From Labilithrix luteola (lineage in GTDB: Bacteria; Myxococcota_A; Polyangia; Polyangiales; Polyangiaceae), in assembly GCA_026225435.1 (NCBI GenBank), contig JAMFST010000861.1, positions 1 through 6,267 of the forward strand: a DNA stretch of 6,267 nucleotides, written 5' to 3'. Positions 1 to 5,337 of the stretch are shown piece after piece (the first letter of the stretch is position 1; every line of letters starts with the position of its first letter). The notes below the pieces were generated by a model that saw only the letters and a program-made list of their open reading frames with translations, did not search any database and was not told where the DNA came from. Made by a program: the position numbers and the translations under genes.

Positions 1-777
1 CACCACGCCAATTACGATTCCCGTCACCGCGAGCGCCCCCAGCCCCACGACCGTCCCGATCTTCGCCCCGCTCCAACCACCGCCGCCGCCACCCCCCCCC
101 CCGCTCGGCACCATCGCCGGCCCGACACCCGCCTGTACATCCGTAACAATAGGACCCACCGGCGCCGCCACGGGTTCAACGGCCGCCAACGTCACCGCCA
201 CGTTTCCCCCCGCCCCAACCTCCACCGTCTGCGAAGCCCCTCCAGCTCCCGTTATTGCCACCACGTGCGCCCCGGGAAGCACCACCACCATCTCCTCCAG
301 CGGCGCCCGCCCCGCGCTCACCCCGTCCACCGTCACCTCCGCACCAGGCGCCGCCGTCACCGCGATCTGCCCAACCTTCGCTTCCAGCGTCGGCACCATC
401 CGCGCCTTCGCCTTCGCCGCCGTCGCAGCATCCGCCTTCGGATGCCGCAGGTACCGCCGCAGCGCCACGTACGCAGCCACCGGGTGACCCAGATCCGTCT
501 CCACAACCGCCAGCGAAAGAACCGCCTCCGCGTCGTTCGCGTCCAGAGCGATCGCCTCCACGAACTTCGCTCGCGCCAGCTCGTACTTGCGCTGGTGCGT
601 CAGCTGGACCCCCTCCTTGTACCGCCCGCGAGACTCCGCAGCCGCGGCGGCTGCCGTGCCGCTGTCCCCTTGCGCGTACGCCGAGCACGCCGTGCTCACC
701 ACCGCGAAGGAAACACCGACGGCACACAACGCTCGCACCGCGCGCGTTGACTGCATGACTCGAATCGTTGTGCTCAT
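1..777 (-). CDS. TPR and PEGA-domain envelope protein, C-terminus beyond the left edge
   Basis: The frame is open from ATG at 777 to base 1 with no stop, giving 259 codons of a protein truncated by the window edge. Residues 1-35 look like a Sec signal peptide: Arg residues, a hydrophobic stretch around 16-30, then an AYA site before Gln36. Residues about 50-112 are helical and TPR-like (YKEGVQLTHQRKYELARAKF, then a second helix pair). Residues about 136-198 match a PEGA domain, with the hallmark PGAEVTVDG at 144-152 and the later GRAPL and PGAHVV strands. A run of nine Gly (226-234) then leads into a hydrophobic segment at 240-259, probably a membrane helix. PEGA/TPR proteins are common envelope partners of myxobacterial signalling kinases. 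The start codon overlaps the preceding stop as ATGA, with GAGAGA 7 bases upstream. About one codon in five ends in A or T, more than in its neighbours. The exact role is unknown; domain calls are fairly secure. Confidence 0.8.
   Translation of the reverse strand, partial: MSTTIRVMQSTRAVRALCAVGVSFAVVSTACSAYAQGDSGTAAAAAAESRGRYKEGVQLTHQRKYELARAKFVEAIALDANDAEAVLSLAVVETDLGHPVAAYVALRRYLRHPKADAATAAKAKARMVPTLEAKVGQIAVTAAPGAEVTVDGVSAGRAPLEEMVVVLPGAHVVAITGAGGASQTVEVGAGGNVAVTLAAVEPVAAPVGPIVTDVQAGVGPAMVPSGGGGGGGGGWSGAKIGTVVGLGALAVTGIVIGVV
92..102. repeat. 11-base C homopolymer (G tract in the PEGA gene)
   Basis: Eleven consecutive C on the plus strand read as G11 in the minus-strand gene and encode part of its nine-glycine linker, between the PEGA domain and the predicted membrane helix. 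The frame is open on both sides at this length. A change of one base would put the membrane segment out of frame. Such tracts are prone to slippage in cells and to sequencing error. Confidence 0.95.
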
Positions 778-790
778 GGCTTGGTCTCTC
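774..790 (-). promoter_or_regulatory. ATGA stop/start overlap and ribosome binding site
   Basis: The TGA of the upstream gene (776-774) shares bases with the ATG of the PEGA gene (777-775). A purine stretch GAGAGA (790-785) lies 7 bases before the ATG. This arrangement usually indicates coupled translation, with terminating ribosomes re-initiating on the next gene. Confidence 0.7.
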
Positions 791-1592
791 GCACGAGGTC
801 GTCGAAGGCCCCCGCCGGTCGCGCAGTAGCAGGCGTCGCGTTTGAAGGGGTAGAAGGCGGCGGGACGGACGGACGAGCGCGGGGCGACGACGAAGCAAGC
901 GGTCTGACCGGAGGGAGCTCGCGCGGGGCGCTCGTCGTCGCCGGCGCGGCGGGGGTAGGCGCGACGTCATTCGCGAAGGCGGTCGCGGACGGTGCGGTCG
1001 GTGGCGGCACGGGGATGGCCAACGGCGCGGCCTCGCTCGCGGCCGCGCGCTGACCCGTCGTCCCGTGCTCCGGCGAGCCGCCCGCGACGCGCAGAACGAC
1101 GACGACGAGGAGCGCCGCGACGCCTGCCAGAGCCGCGAGCACCGCGATCAGAACCGGACGGCGCAAGCGCTCGCGCGGCAGCGGAAACGTCGAAACGTCG
1201 CGGCCGCGGTCGTTCGCCCGCTCCGGCGCCGATCGCGACAGCGTCACCGGCTCGGTCACCGGCCGGGGGACCCGCTCCGTCACGATATCGACGACGACCG
1301 GCGCGGAGGAGACAGCGTTCGGCAGCGTGTCGTGGTGGGCACGCGGGACGTCGTGCACGGCATGGTACGAAGCGGCCACGCTGCCGTCGGACGACGACGA
1401 GCCCGCCGCCTGCGGGTAGATCCTGCGGCGCTGCTCGAACGCGGCAAGCGCGTCCACCGCCTCGCCCGGCTCGGTCGCGGTCTCGGCGTCGAACGACAAC
1501 CCGTCCGGATCCGTGAGCTCGGCGAGTACCGACGGATCGGTGGCGTCCGCCGGCGGCGGCGGTCCGAGGCCCCGCGGCGTGTCGCGCGTCAT
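774..1592 (-). CDS. Bitopic membrane protein with Pro/Ala/Ser-rich periplasmic tail, unknown family
   Basis: The protein has 272 residues and no domain I recognise. Residues 1-145 are hydrophilic and probably cytoplasmic, with an acidic first part (about 16-55) and a basic cluster RERLRR just before the membrane. Residues about 146-169 are one strong hydrophobic helix (Ala/Val/Leu). Residues 170-272 form a Pro/Ala/Ser/Thr-rich, low-complexity tail, probably periplasmic by the positive-inside rule. The start at 1592 is chosen because it overlaps the preceding stop as ATGA and has GGAAGG 5 bases upstream. The frame stays open further upstream, but that part overlaps the neighbouring gene and looks non-coding. 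The layout resembles a myxobacterial membrane kinase with the catalytic domain missing, so it may be an accessory or scaffold protein of the kinase in front. That role is inferred from context only. Confidence 0.7.
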   Translation of the reverse strand: MTRDTPRGLGPPPPADATDPSVLAELTDPDGLSFDAETATEPGEAVDALAAFEQRRRIYPQAAGSSSSDGSVAASYHAVHDVPRAHHDTLPNAVSSAPVVVDIVTERVPRPVTEPVTLSRSAPERANDRGRDVSTFPLPRERLRRPVLIAVLAALAGVAALLVVVVLRVAGGSPEHGTTGQRAAASEAAPLAIPVPPPTAPSATAFANDVAPTPAAPATTSAPRELPPVRPLASSSPRARPSVPPPSTPSNATPATARPAGAFDDLVRETKP

Positions 1593-1930
1593 GACGGCCT
1601 TCCGTGGAAGGCGAGGAACGCCGCGACGAGCAGCGCGATCACGACGAAACCGAGGAGCAGGTACCGCAGCGGCAGGCCCCGTCGATCGAGGATCTTCTGT
1701 TCGGGACGCAGCCGCACGCCGGCCGGCGGGAGGCGAAGCTCCTCGGCGCGCTTGGTCCGCGTCGCCACAACGCCCGACGGGGTGACGGCAGCTTGGCCCG
1801 CGAGAGCTGCAGCTGGTCTCGCGGCGACCGGTGACGCCACCACGGGCGCGGCGCCTCCCGCATCGCGCCGCGCATCCGCCTCGTCGTCGAAGAACAGCGG
1901 CGGGCCGTTCATCGGCATCGTGTCGCTCAT
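1589..1930 (-). CDS. Membrane-anchor fragment, probably the C-terminus of the upstream kinase
   Basis: Read from its first ATG this frame gives 113 residues: a hydrophilic, Ala/Pro-rich part with an acidic patch (FFDDEADA, 13-20), then a basic stretch, then a hydrophobic helix at about 88-108, and only five residues (HGRPS) after it. By itself it would be a tail-anchored protein. However, the ATG at 1930 has no purine-rich ribosome site. The same frame is open back to 2191, and from about 2131 to 1931 its codons show the strong G/C third-position bias of real coding sequence, with no ATG, GTG or TTG in that stretch. I therefore read it as the C-terminal linker and membrane anchor of the Ser/Thr kinase, separated from the kinase frame by a frameshift near 2111-2133. 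A separate small gene remains possible but less likely. Confidence 0.6.
   Translation of the reverse strand: MSDTMPMNGPPLFFDDEADARRDAGGAAPVVASPVAARPAAALAGQAAVTPSGVVATRTKRAEELRLPPAGVRLRPEQKILDRRGLPLRYLLLGFVVIALLVAAFLAFHGRPS
1598..1603 (-). promoter_or_regulatory. Shine-Dalgarno GGAAGG for the bitopic membrane protein
   Basis: On the minus strand GGAAGG lies 5 bases before the ATG at 1592-1590, inside the last codons of the preceding frame, whose TGA (1591-1589) overlaps that ATG. It decides the start of the gene at 774-1592 and supports translational coupling. Confidence 0.7.
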
Positions 1931-1953
1931 GATGCGACGCGCGCGGCGCGAGG

Positions 1954-3252
1954 TCAGCGGCTTGGCGTCGAGGTATTCGATGGCTCCGCTCGCGCCACTG
2001 TCCGCCGCCGGCGCGTGGGCGGGCGCCAGGTTGGTCTCTCGACTGACCGGAACGGGCTGGGGAAGGCTCGGCGGCCTCTCGAACGAAGGCTGCGGGAGAT
2101 CCTTCCAGGTCCTCCCCGCATTCGGCGCGCGACCGTCGTCGCCAAGGCCAGCTCCTCCGCTGCGCCGTCCTCGGAATCGTCGATCTCGACGTCACCGTCG
2201 AGCACCGCCAGCCGCTGCGCTTCTTCGGCCTCCTCCCGCGCGCGGCGGACGAAGTCCGTGACGCTCTCGCCGTCCGGATCGGTCGGCGCCGAGATGTCAG
2301 CGCGGGTGATGGCCTCCGGCCGCTGGGGCGACTGGAGGGTGATGACCCGCGGATCGTGCTCCGACCCGCGCGCGAGGGCGAGAAAGAGCTCGGCGACGCG
2401 CGCGTTGGCGTGGGTCACCGTCGGCCGGTCGTCGGCGCGCGGCGCGAGCATCCGGACCACGAGCTGGTCCAGCGCGCGCGGAACGTCCCCGAAGGTGCGC
2501 AGGCTTTCCGGGCGCCCGCGCAGCTGCTCGTCGATCGAACCGAAGGGGCGCGCGCCGGCGAGCATCTCGTAGAGCATCACGCCCACGGAGTAGACGTCCG
2601 ACGAGCGCGTGACGTCCTGGTTGCGGATCTGCTCGACCGACGCATACGCCGGCGTGCCGGTAAAGCCCGCCTCGCGCTGCTTCTCGGCTTCGAGCCGGGC
2701 GATCCCGAAGTCGATGAGCTTCGCCGTCTGCTCGTTGTCTCGACCCCGGCTGAGGATCACGTTAGCGGGCTTGAGATCGCAGTGGATGACGCCGCGCATG
2801 TGCAGCTCCTCCACCCCGGAGAGGATGTCGCGGGCGATGTTCAGCGCGGCCATCAGCGAAAAATGACGGTGCTTCTTCAGCTGCGCCTGGAGCGACTGCC
2901 CGTCGATCCACCGCATGATGAAGAAGGATCGCCCCGTGTCCTGCTCTCGCCCCAGGCGGACCACCTCGACGACGTTGCGGTGGTTGATCTGCGCGATGAC
3001 GCGCGCCTCGGTCTCGAAGCGGTCGCGGTGGTCGGCCCGCAGGAGCATCTTCATCGCGAAGCGCACGTTCAGGCTGCGATCGGTGACCTCGTAGACGGCG
3101 CCCATGCCACCGTGACCGAGCTCGCGAACGATCCGGTAGACGGTGCCGCTCCCATCGTGGACCAGGTAGCCAGGCTGGTAGAGATGGAGCTTTTCGGAGG
3201 TCTGATTCACGCGATTCTGCCCGAGACGGCGAACAGTTTCCGCCATTGGCAT
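1954..3252 (-). CDS. Hanks-type Ser/Thr protein kinase, 3' part frameshifted
   Basis: The 432-residue frame encodes a protein kinase that would phosphorylate Ser/Thr on partner proteins. The domain spans about 39-290. Visible motifs are the glycine loop LGHGGMG (45-51), the ATP lysine K68, the helix-C Glu82, the catalytic loop HCDLKPAN (157-164, catalytic Asp159), DFG (181-183), Glu207 of the APE-equivalent motif, and Asp219 of DVYSVG. Two changes stand out: the usual HRD is HCD, which makes this a non-RD kinase, and the APE motif is SVE. A charged juxtamembrane linker follows (about 330-372). From about residue 377 the sequence turns Arg/Ser/Pro-rich and its codons lose G/C third-position bias, so residues 377-432 are probably out of frame. 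The true C-terminus appears to be the frame ending at 1589. The start is ATG 3252; ATG 3246 is an alternative, and neither has a strong ribosome site. It lies 88 bases after dnaJ on the same strand. Confidence 0.9.
   Translation of the reverse strand: MPMAETVRRLGQNRVNQTSEKLHLYQPGYLVHDGSGTVYRIVRELGHGGMGAVYEVTDRSLNVRFAMKMLLRADHRDRFETEARVIAQINHRNVVEVVRLGREQDTGRSFFIMRWIDGQSLQAQLKKHRHFSLMAALNIARDILSGVEELHMRGVIHCDLKPANVILSRGRDNEQTAKLIDFGIARLEAEKQREAGFTGTPAYASVEQIRNQDVTRSSDVYSVGVMLYEMLAGARPFGSIDEQLRGRPESLRTFGDVPRALDQLVVRMLAPRADDRPTVTHANARVAELFLALARGSEHDPRVITLQSPQRPEAITRADISAPTDPDGESVTDFVRRAREEAEEAQRLAVLDGDVEIDDSEDGAAEELALATTVARRMRGGPGRISRSLRSRGRRAFPSPFRSVERPTWRPPTRRRRTVARAEPSNTSTPSR
2111..2133 (-). 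other. Probable frameshift site inside the kinase gene
   Basis: Around here the coding signal leaves the kinase frame and enters the frame that ends at 1589. Two slippage-prone spots lie in it: a CGCGCG dinucleotide run (2126-2131) and a four-base G run on the minus strand (2114-2117). Removing two bases at the first, or adding one at the second, would join the frames into a protein of about 553-554 residues with kinase domain, linker and C-terminal membrane helix. It could be a genuine mutation, an assembly error, or less likely programmed frameshifting; I see no classic slippery heptamer. Confidence 0.6.
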
Positions 3253-3284
3253 GAGACGGTCCAGGCCGATCGCGCGAGCATCCT

Positions 3285-3310
3285 TTCGCCCGTTCGACCA
3301 ACGGGGCGAA
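3285..3310. repeat. Imperfect inverted repeat between dnaJ and the kinase gene
   Basis: The arms TTCGCCCGTT (3285-3294) and AACGGGGCGAA (3300-3310) pair with one bulged base around a 5-base loop, inside the 88-base gap between dnaJ and the kinase. No T-run follows on the minus strand, so it is not a standard terminator. It could be an mRNA hairpin that affects read-through or stability, or an operator. No clear promoter is visible in the gap. Confidence 0.6.
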
Positions 3311-3340
3311 CCGGTTGCTTATTTTCGCCTCAGCGGCGGC

Positions 3341-4462
3341 TCAGAACAGATCCCGCAGCCGCTCGACGAACGTGCGCGGCTGGGGCTGCACGGTGTTGCC
3401 CCCCTCCCTGGCGAACTCCTCGAGCAGCTCGCGCTGGCGCGGCGTCAGATCGGTCGGCACGTCCAGCAGGATCTCCACACGCTGATCGCCCCGGCCGACG
3501 CCGGCGCGATGCGGAATGCCGCGCCCCTTGATGCGCAGCACCTGCCCGGGCTGCGTGCCCGACGGGACGCGCATCTTCCCCTTGCCGTCGAGGGTCGGCA
3601 CCTCGAGCTCCGCGCCGAGAGCGGCCTGCGGAAAGCTGATGGGAACCTGGCAGAGGACGTCGTCCCCCACGCGGCGGAAGAACGGGTGCGGGCGCACCTT
3701 GATGGTGATCTCGAGGTCCCCCGGCGGCTTGTCCGGGCGCGGGCGGTTGCCGGCGCCGGTGACCAGGCGGGTCGCCCCCTGATCCACGCCGGGCGGCAAG
3801 GTGACGTTGAGCCGGTGGGTGGAGGTGACGAGCCCGGCGCCGCGGCAGGTGACGCAGGGATCCTTGACGATGCGGCCGCTGGCCTTGCAGCGCGGGCAGG
3901 GGCGCTCGACCGAGATCGGCAACAGCCCCTGCTGGACGCGCACCTTGCCGCGACCGGCGCAGGCGGGACAAATGTCCGGAGTGGAGCCGGGCGCCGAGCC
4001 GCTCCCCCGGCAGTCGCCGCAGGCGCCGACGCGCGGATACGACAGCTCCTTGTCGCACCCGAAGGCGGCCTCCTCGAAGCCGACCTCCAGCTCGCGCTTC
4101 ACGTCCCCCTTGTCGCCCCGGCCGACGCCGAACACGCCCAGGAGATCGCCGAGGATCCCGTCGAAGTTCAGGTCCCCGATGTCGACCACCCCGCCGGCGA
4201 ACGGCCCGCTGGCGGCAAACGGGGAGCCCGACGCCTCGGCGCGGTGCCCGAAGCGGTCGTACATGGCCCGCCGCTGCGGATCCGAGAGGATCTGCCAGCT
4301 GGCGTTGATCTCCTTGAACCGCACGCTGGCCGTGTCGTCGTCCGGGTTGCGATCCGGGTGGTGCTGCGACGCGAGCTTGCGGAAGGCGACCTTGATCTCC
4401 TCGACCGTGGCGGTGCGCTCGACGCCGAGGACCTCGTAATGATCGCGCTCTCCCGCTGCCAT
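3341..4462 (-). CDS. dnaJ: DnaJ-family (class A) co-chaperone
   Basis: This 373-residue protein has the full class A DnaJ layout and nearly the length of E. coli DnaJ. The J domain is at about 7-71 with the DnaK-activating HPD at 35-37. A short glycine-rich linker (about 72-116) holds few of the usual Gly-Phe repeats. The zinc-binding region has four CxxC motifs at Cys148/151, 165/168, 189/192 and 203/206. The client-binding C-terminal domains fill about 211-345, including the typical PPGV and ILLDVP segments, followed by a short tail. The first, second and fourth zinc motifs keep CxxCxGxG, whereas the third reads CPRCKASG, with Ala for the first Gly. It acts in the cytoplasm, delivering unfolded clients to DnaK and stimulating its ATPase. 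No dnaK or grpE is in view; it heads a kinase operon instead, so it may be a second, specialised DnaJ. The ATG at 4462 gives the canonical J-domain start. The family call is very secure. Confidence 0.97.
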   Translation of the reverse strand: MAAGERDHYEVLGVERTATVEEIKVAFRKLASQHHPDRNPDDDTASVRFKEINASWQILSDPQRRAMYDRFGHRAEASGSPFAASGPFAGGVVDIGDLNFDGILGDLLGVFGVGRGDKGDVKRELEVGFEEAAFGCDKELSYPRVGACGDCRGSGSAPGSTPDICPACAGRGKVRVQQGLLPISVERPCPRCKASGRIVKDPCVTCRGAGLVTSTHRLNVTLPPGVDQGATRLVTGAGNRPRPDKPPGDLEITIKVRPHPFFRRVGDDVLCQVPISFPQAALGAELEVPTLDGKGKMRVPSGTQPGQVLRIKGRGIPHRAGVGRGDQRVEILLDVPTDLTPRQRELLEEFAREGGNTVQPQPRTFVERLRDLF

Positions 4463-4535
4463 ATCGGGCTTTCACGTAGCACAGCGCGGGCGCGTGACGC
4501 TCAGGAGACAGCCATGGTACGAGCAAGCGCTTCCG
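4463..4535. promoter_or_regulatory. Divergent intergenic region between dnaJ and the HAD gene
   Basis: This 73-base gap separates two divergent genes and must carry, or lie within, the promoters for both directions unless these sit inside the coding regions. I see no convincing -35/-10 pair and no CIRCE heat-shock operator. A weak dyad TCACG (4472-4476) / CGTGA (4493-4497) is present. A strong Shine-Dalgarno AGGAG (4503-4507) lies six bases before an out-of-frame ATG at 4514. Confidence 0.5.
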
Positions 4536-4606
4536 ATGGCCGCCTCCACTGCCCCCGTCAGCTACCCCCGCCTCTCACTCCTGGACCAGCAGCGCCTCCT
4601 CGGTGA
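4514..4606 (+). CDS. Possible 30-codon upstream ORF overlapping the HAD gene start
   Basis: ATG at 4514 is preceded by AGGAG with 6-base spacing, the best ribosome site in the region. It opens a 30-codon frame, beginning MVRASASDG, that stops at 4604-4606. It is out of frame with the HAD gene and runs past its likely ATG at 4536, so translating it would interfere with HAD initiation. It may be a regulatory upstream ORF, or a sign that the HAD N-terminus is frameshifted between 4514 and 4536. The peptide itself resembles nothing I know, and the call is tentative. Confidence 0.25.
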   Translation: MVRASASDGRLHCPRQLPPPLTPGPAAPPR

Positions 4607-5318
4607 CATCGTCACCCGCTGCCGCACGCAGGCCGAGCGCGCCCTCGAAGGTCAGGCCCGCACGCCGGTCGTCGTCTTCGATCTCGACGGCACCTTGATG
4701 GACAACCGCCCGCGCACGGCAGCCATCTTCCGCGAGTTCGCCGCCTCGCTCGCCGCCGGGGACCAGGAGCGGGCCGCGCGCCTCGCCACCACCGCGCCCG
4801 ACGATCTCGCCTATCTCGTGCGCGACTCGCTCGGGCAGCTCGGGGTCACCGACGAGAAGCTGGTCCAGGGGGCCGAGGCGTTCTGGAAGGAGCGCTTCTT
4901 CGCCGACGAGCACATGAAGCACGACATCGCCCTCGCCGGCGCCGTCTCCTTCGCCCGCGCCTGTCACGACGCCGGCGCCATCTGCGTCTACCTGACCGGG
5001 CGCGATCTGCCGCTCATGGGGATCGGCAGCTTCCGCAGCCTGCGCGACCTCGGCTTCCCCATCGGCGTCCCCGGCACGGAGCTGGTGTGCAAGCCGGTGT
5101 TCTCCATGCCGGACGAGGAGTTCAAGCGGCTCGAGGCGCCCAAGCTGCTGCGCGTGGGGCAGATCATCGCCTCGTTCGACAACGAGCCGGGGAACTGCAA
5201 CGTGTTCCTCCGCCACGATCCGGCGACGGTCAGCGTCATGCTCGACACCCAGCACCTCCCCGGCGCGCCCCCGCTCGACGCCGGCGTGCACGTGATCGCC
5301 GACTTCCGGCACGCTTGA
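4536..5318 (+). CDS. HAD-superfamily hydrolase, probable phosphatase
   Basis: The protein has 260 residues from ATG 4536. Motif I is FDLDGT with the nucleophile Asp49 and acid/base Asp51. Motif II is YLTGR with Thr154. Lys186 or Lys203 could serve as the motif III lysine. Motif IV is SFDNEPGN with Asp215. The roughly 100 residues between motifs I and II are mostly helical, consistent with a class I (C1) cap that selects the substrate. The family uses an aspartyl-phosphate intermediate and Mg2+, usually to hydrolyse phosphate esters; the substrate cannot be read from the sequence. There is no signal peptide, so it is cytoplasmic. An in-frame GTG at 4494 would add 14 residues, but without a good ribosome site or family-like sequence. 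Codons are strongly C-ending, with only about 5% ending in A/T. It is divergent from dnaJ and 19 bases ahead of the lipoprotein gene, probably in one transcript with it. Confidence 0.88.
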   Translation: MAASTAPVSYPRLSLLDQQRLLGDIVTRCRTQAERALEGQARTPVVVFDLDGTLMDNRPRTAAIFREFAASLAAGDQERAARLATTAPDDLAYLVRDSLGQLGVTDEKLVQGAEAFWKERFFADEHMKHDIALAGAVSFARACHDAGAICVYLTGRDLPLMGIGSFRSLRDLGFPIGVPGTELVCKPVFSMPDEEFKRLEAPKLLRVGQIIASFDNEPGNCNVFLRHDPATVSVMLDTQHLPGAPPLDAGVHVIADFRHA

Positions 5319-5325
5319 CGAGCGC

Positions 5326-5329
5326 GGAG
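5326..5329 (+). promoter_or_regulatory. Shine-Dalgarno GGAG for the lipoprotein gene
   Basis: GGAG lies 8 bases before ATG 5338, in the 19-base gap after the HAD stop codon. No terminator fits in this gap, which supports co-transcription of the two genes. Confidence 0.7.
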
Positions 5330-5337
5330 ACGCGGCG

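Noticed and set aside
683..685. Possible lipobox Cys31 (STAC) in the PEGA protein signal sequence
   Set aside because: The -3 residue is Ser rather than Leu/Val/Ile, and an AYA site for ordinary signal peptidase follows at 33-35.
2105..2135. Programmed -1 frameshifting as the explanation for the kinase break
   Set aside because: No X-XXY-YYZ slippery heptamer fits the kinase frame here. An indel in CGCGCG or the G run is simpler, though not proven.
774..2195. Minus-strand frame open for 473 codons, longer than the bitopic membrane protein it contains
   Set aside because: The part upstream of 1592 overlaps the kinase and anchor frames, is Arg/Ala-rich and lacks a ribosome site. The ATG at 1592 has GGAAGG and an ATGA overlap.
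1065..2261. 398-codon plus-strand frame antisense to the bitopic and anchor frames
   Set aside because: It is very Arg-rich with no recognisable domain or ribosome site, typical of a GC-rich shadow.
2356..3531. 391-codon plus-strand frame antisense to the kinase
   Set aside because: It mirrors the kinase frame and matches no family; the minus strand holds the kinase motifs.
4472..4497. TCACG/CGTGA dyad as an operator between the divergent genes
   Set aside because: Five-base arms 16 bases apart occur often by chance in such sequence, and no promoter elements frame them.
3251..4606. 451-codon plus-strand frame antisense to dnaJ
   Set aside because: The opposite strand encodes a complete DnaJ with all expected motifs. 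The antisense translation is low complexity, as expected of a shadow frame in GC-rich DNA.
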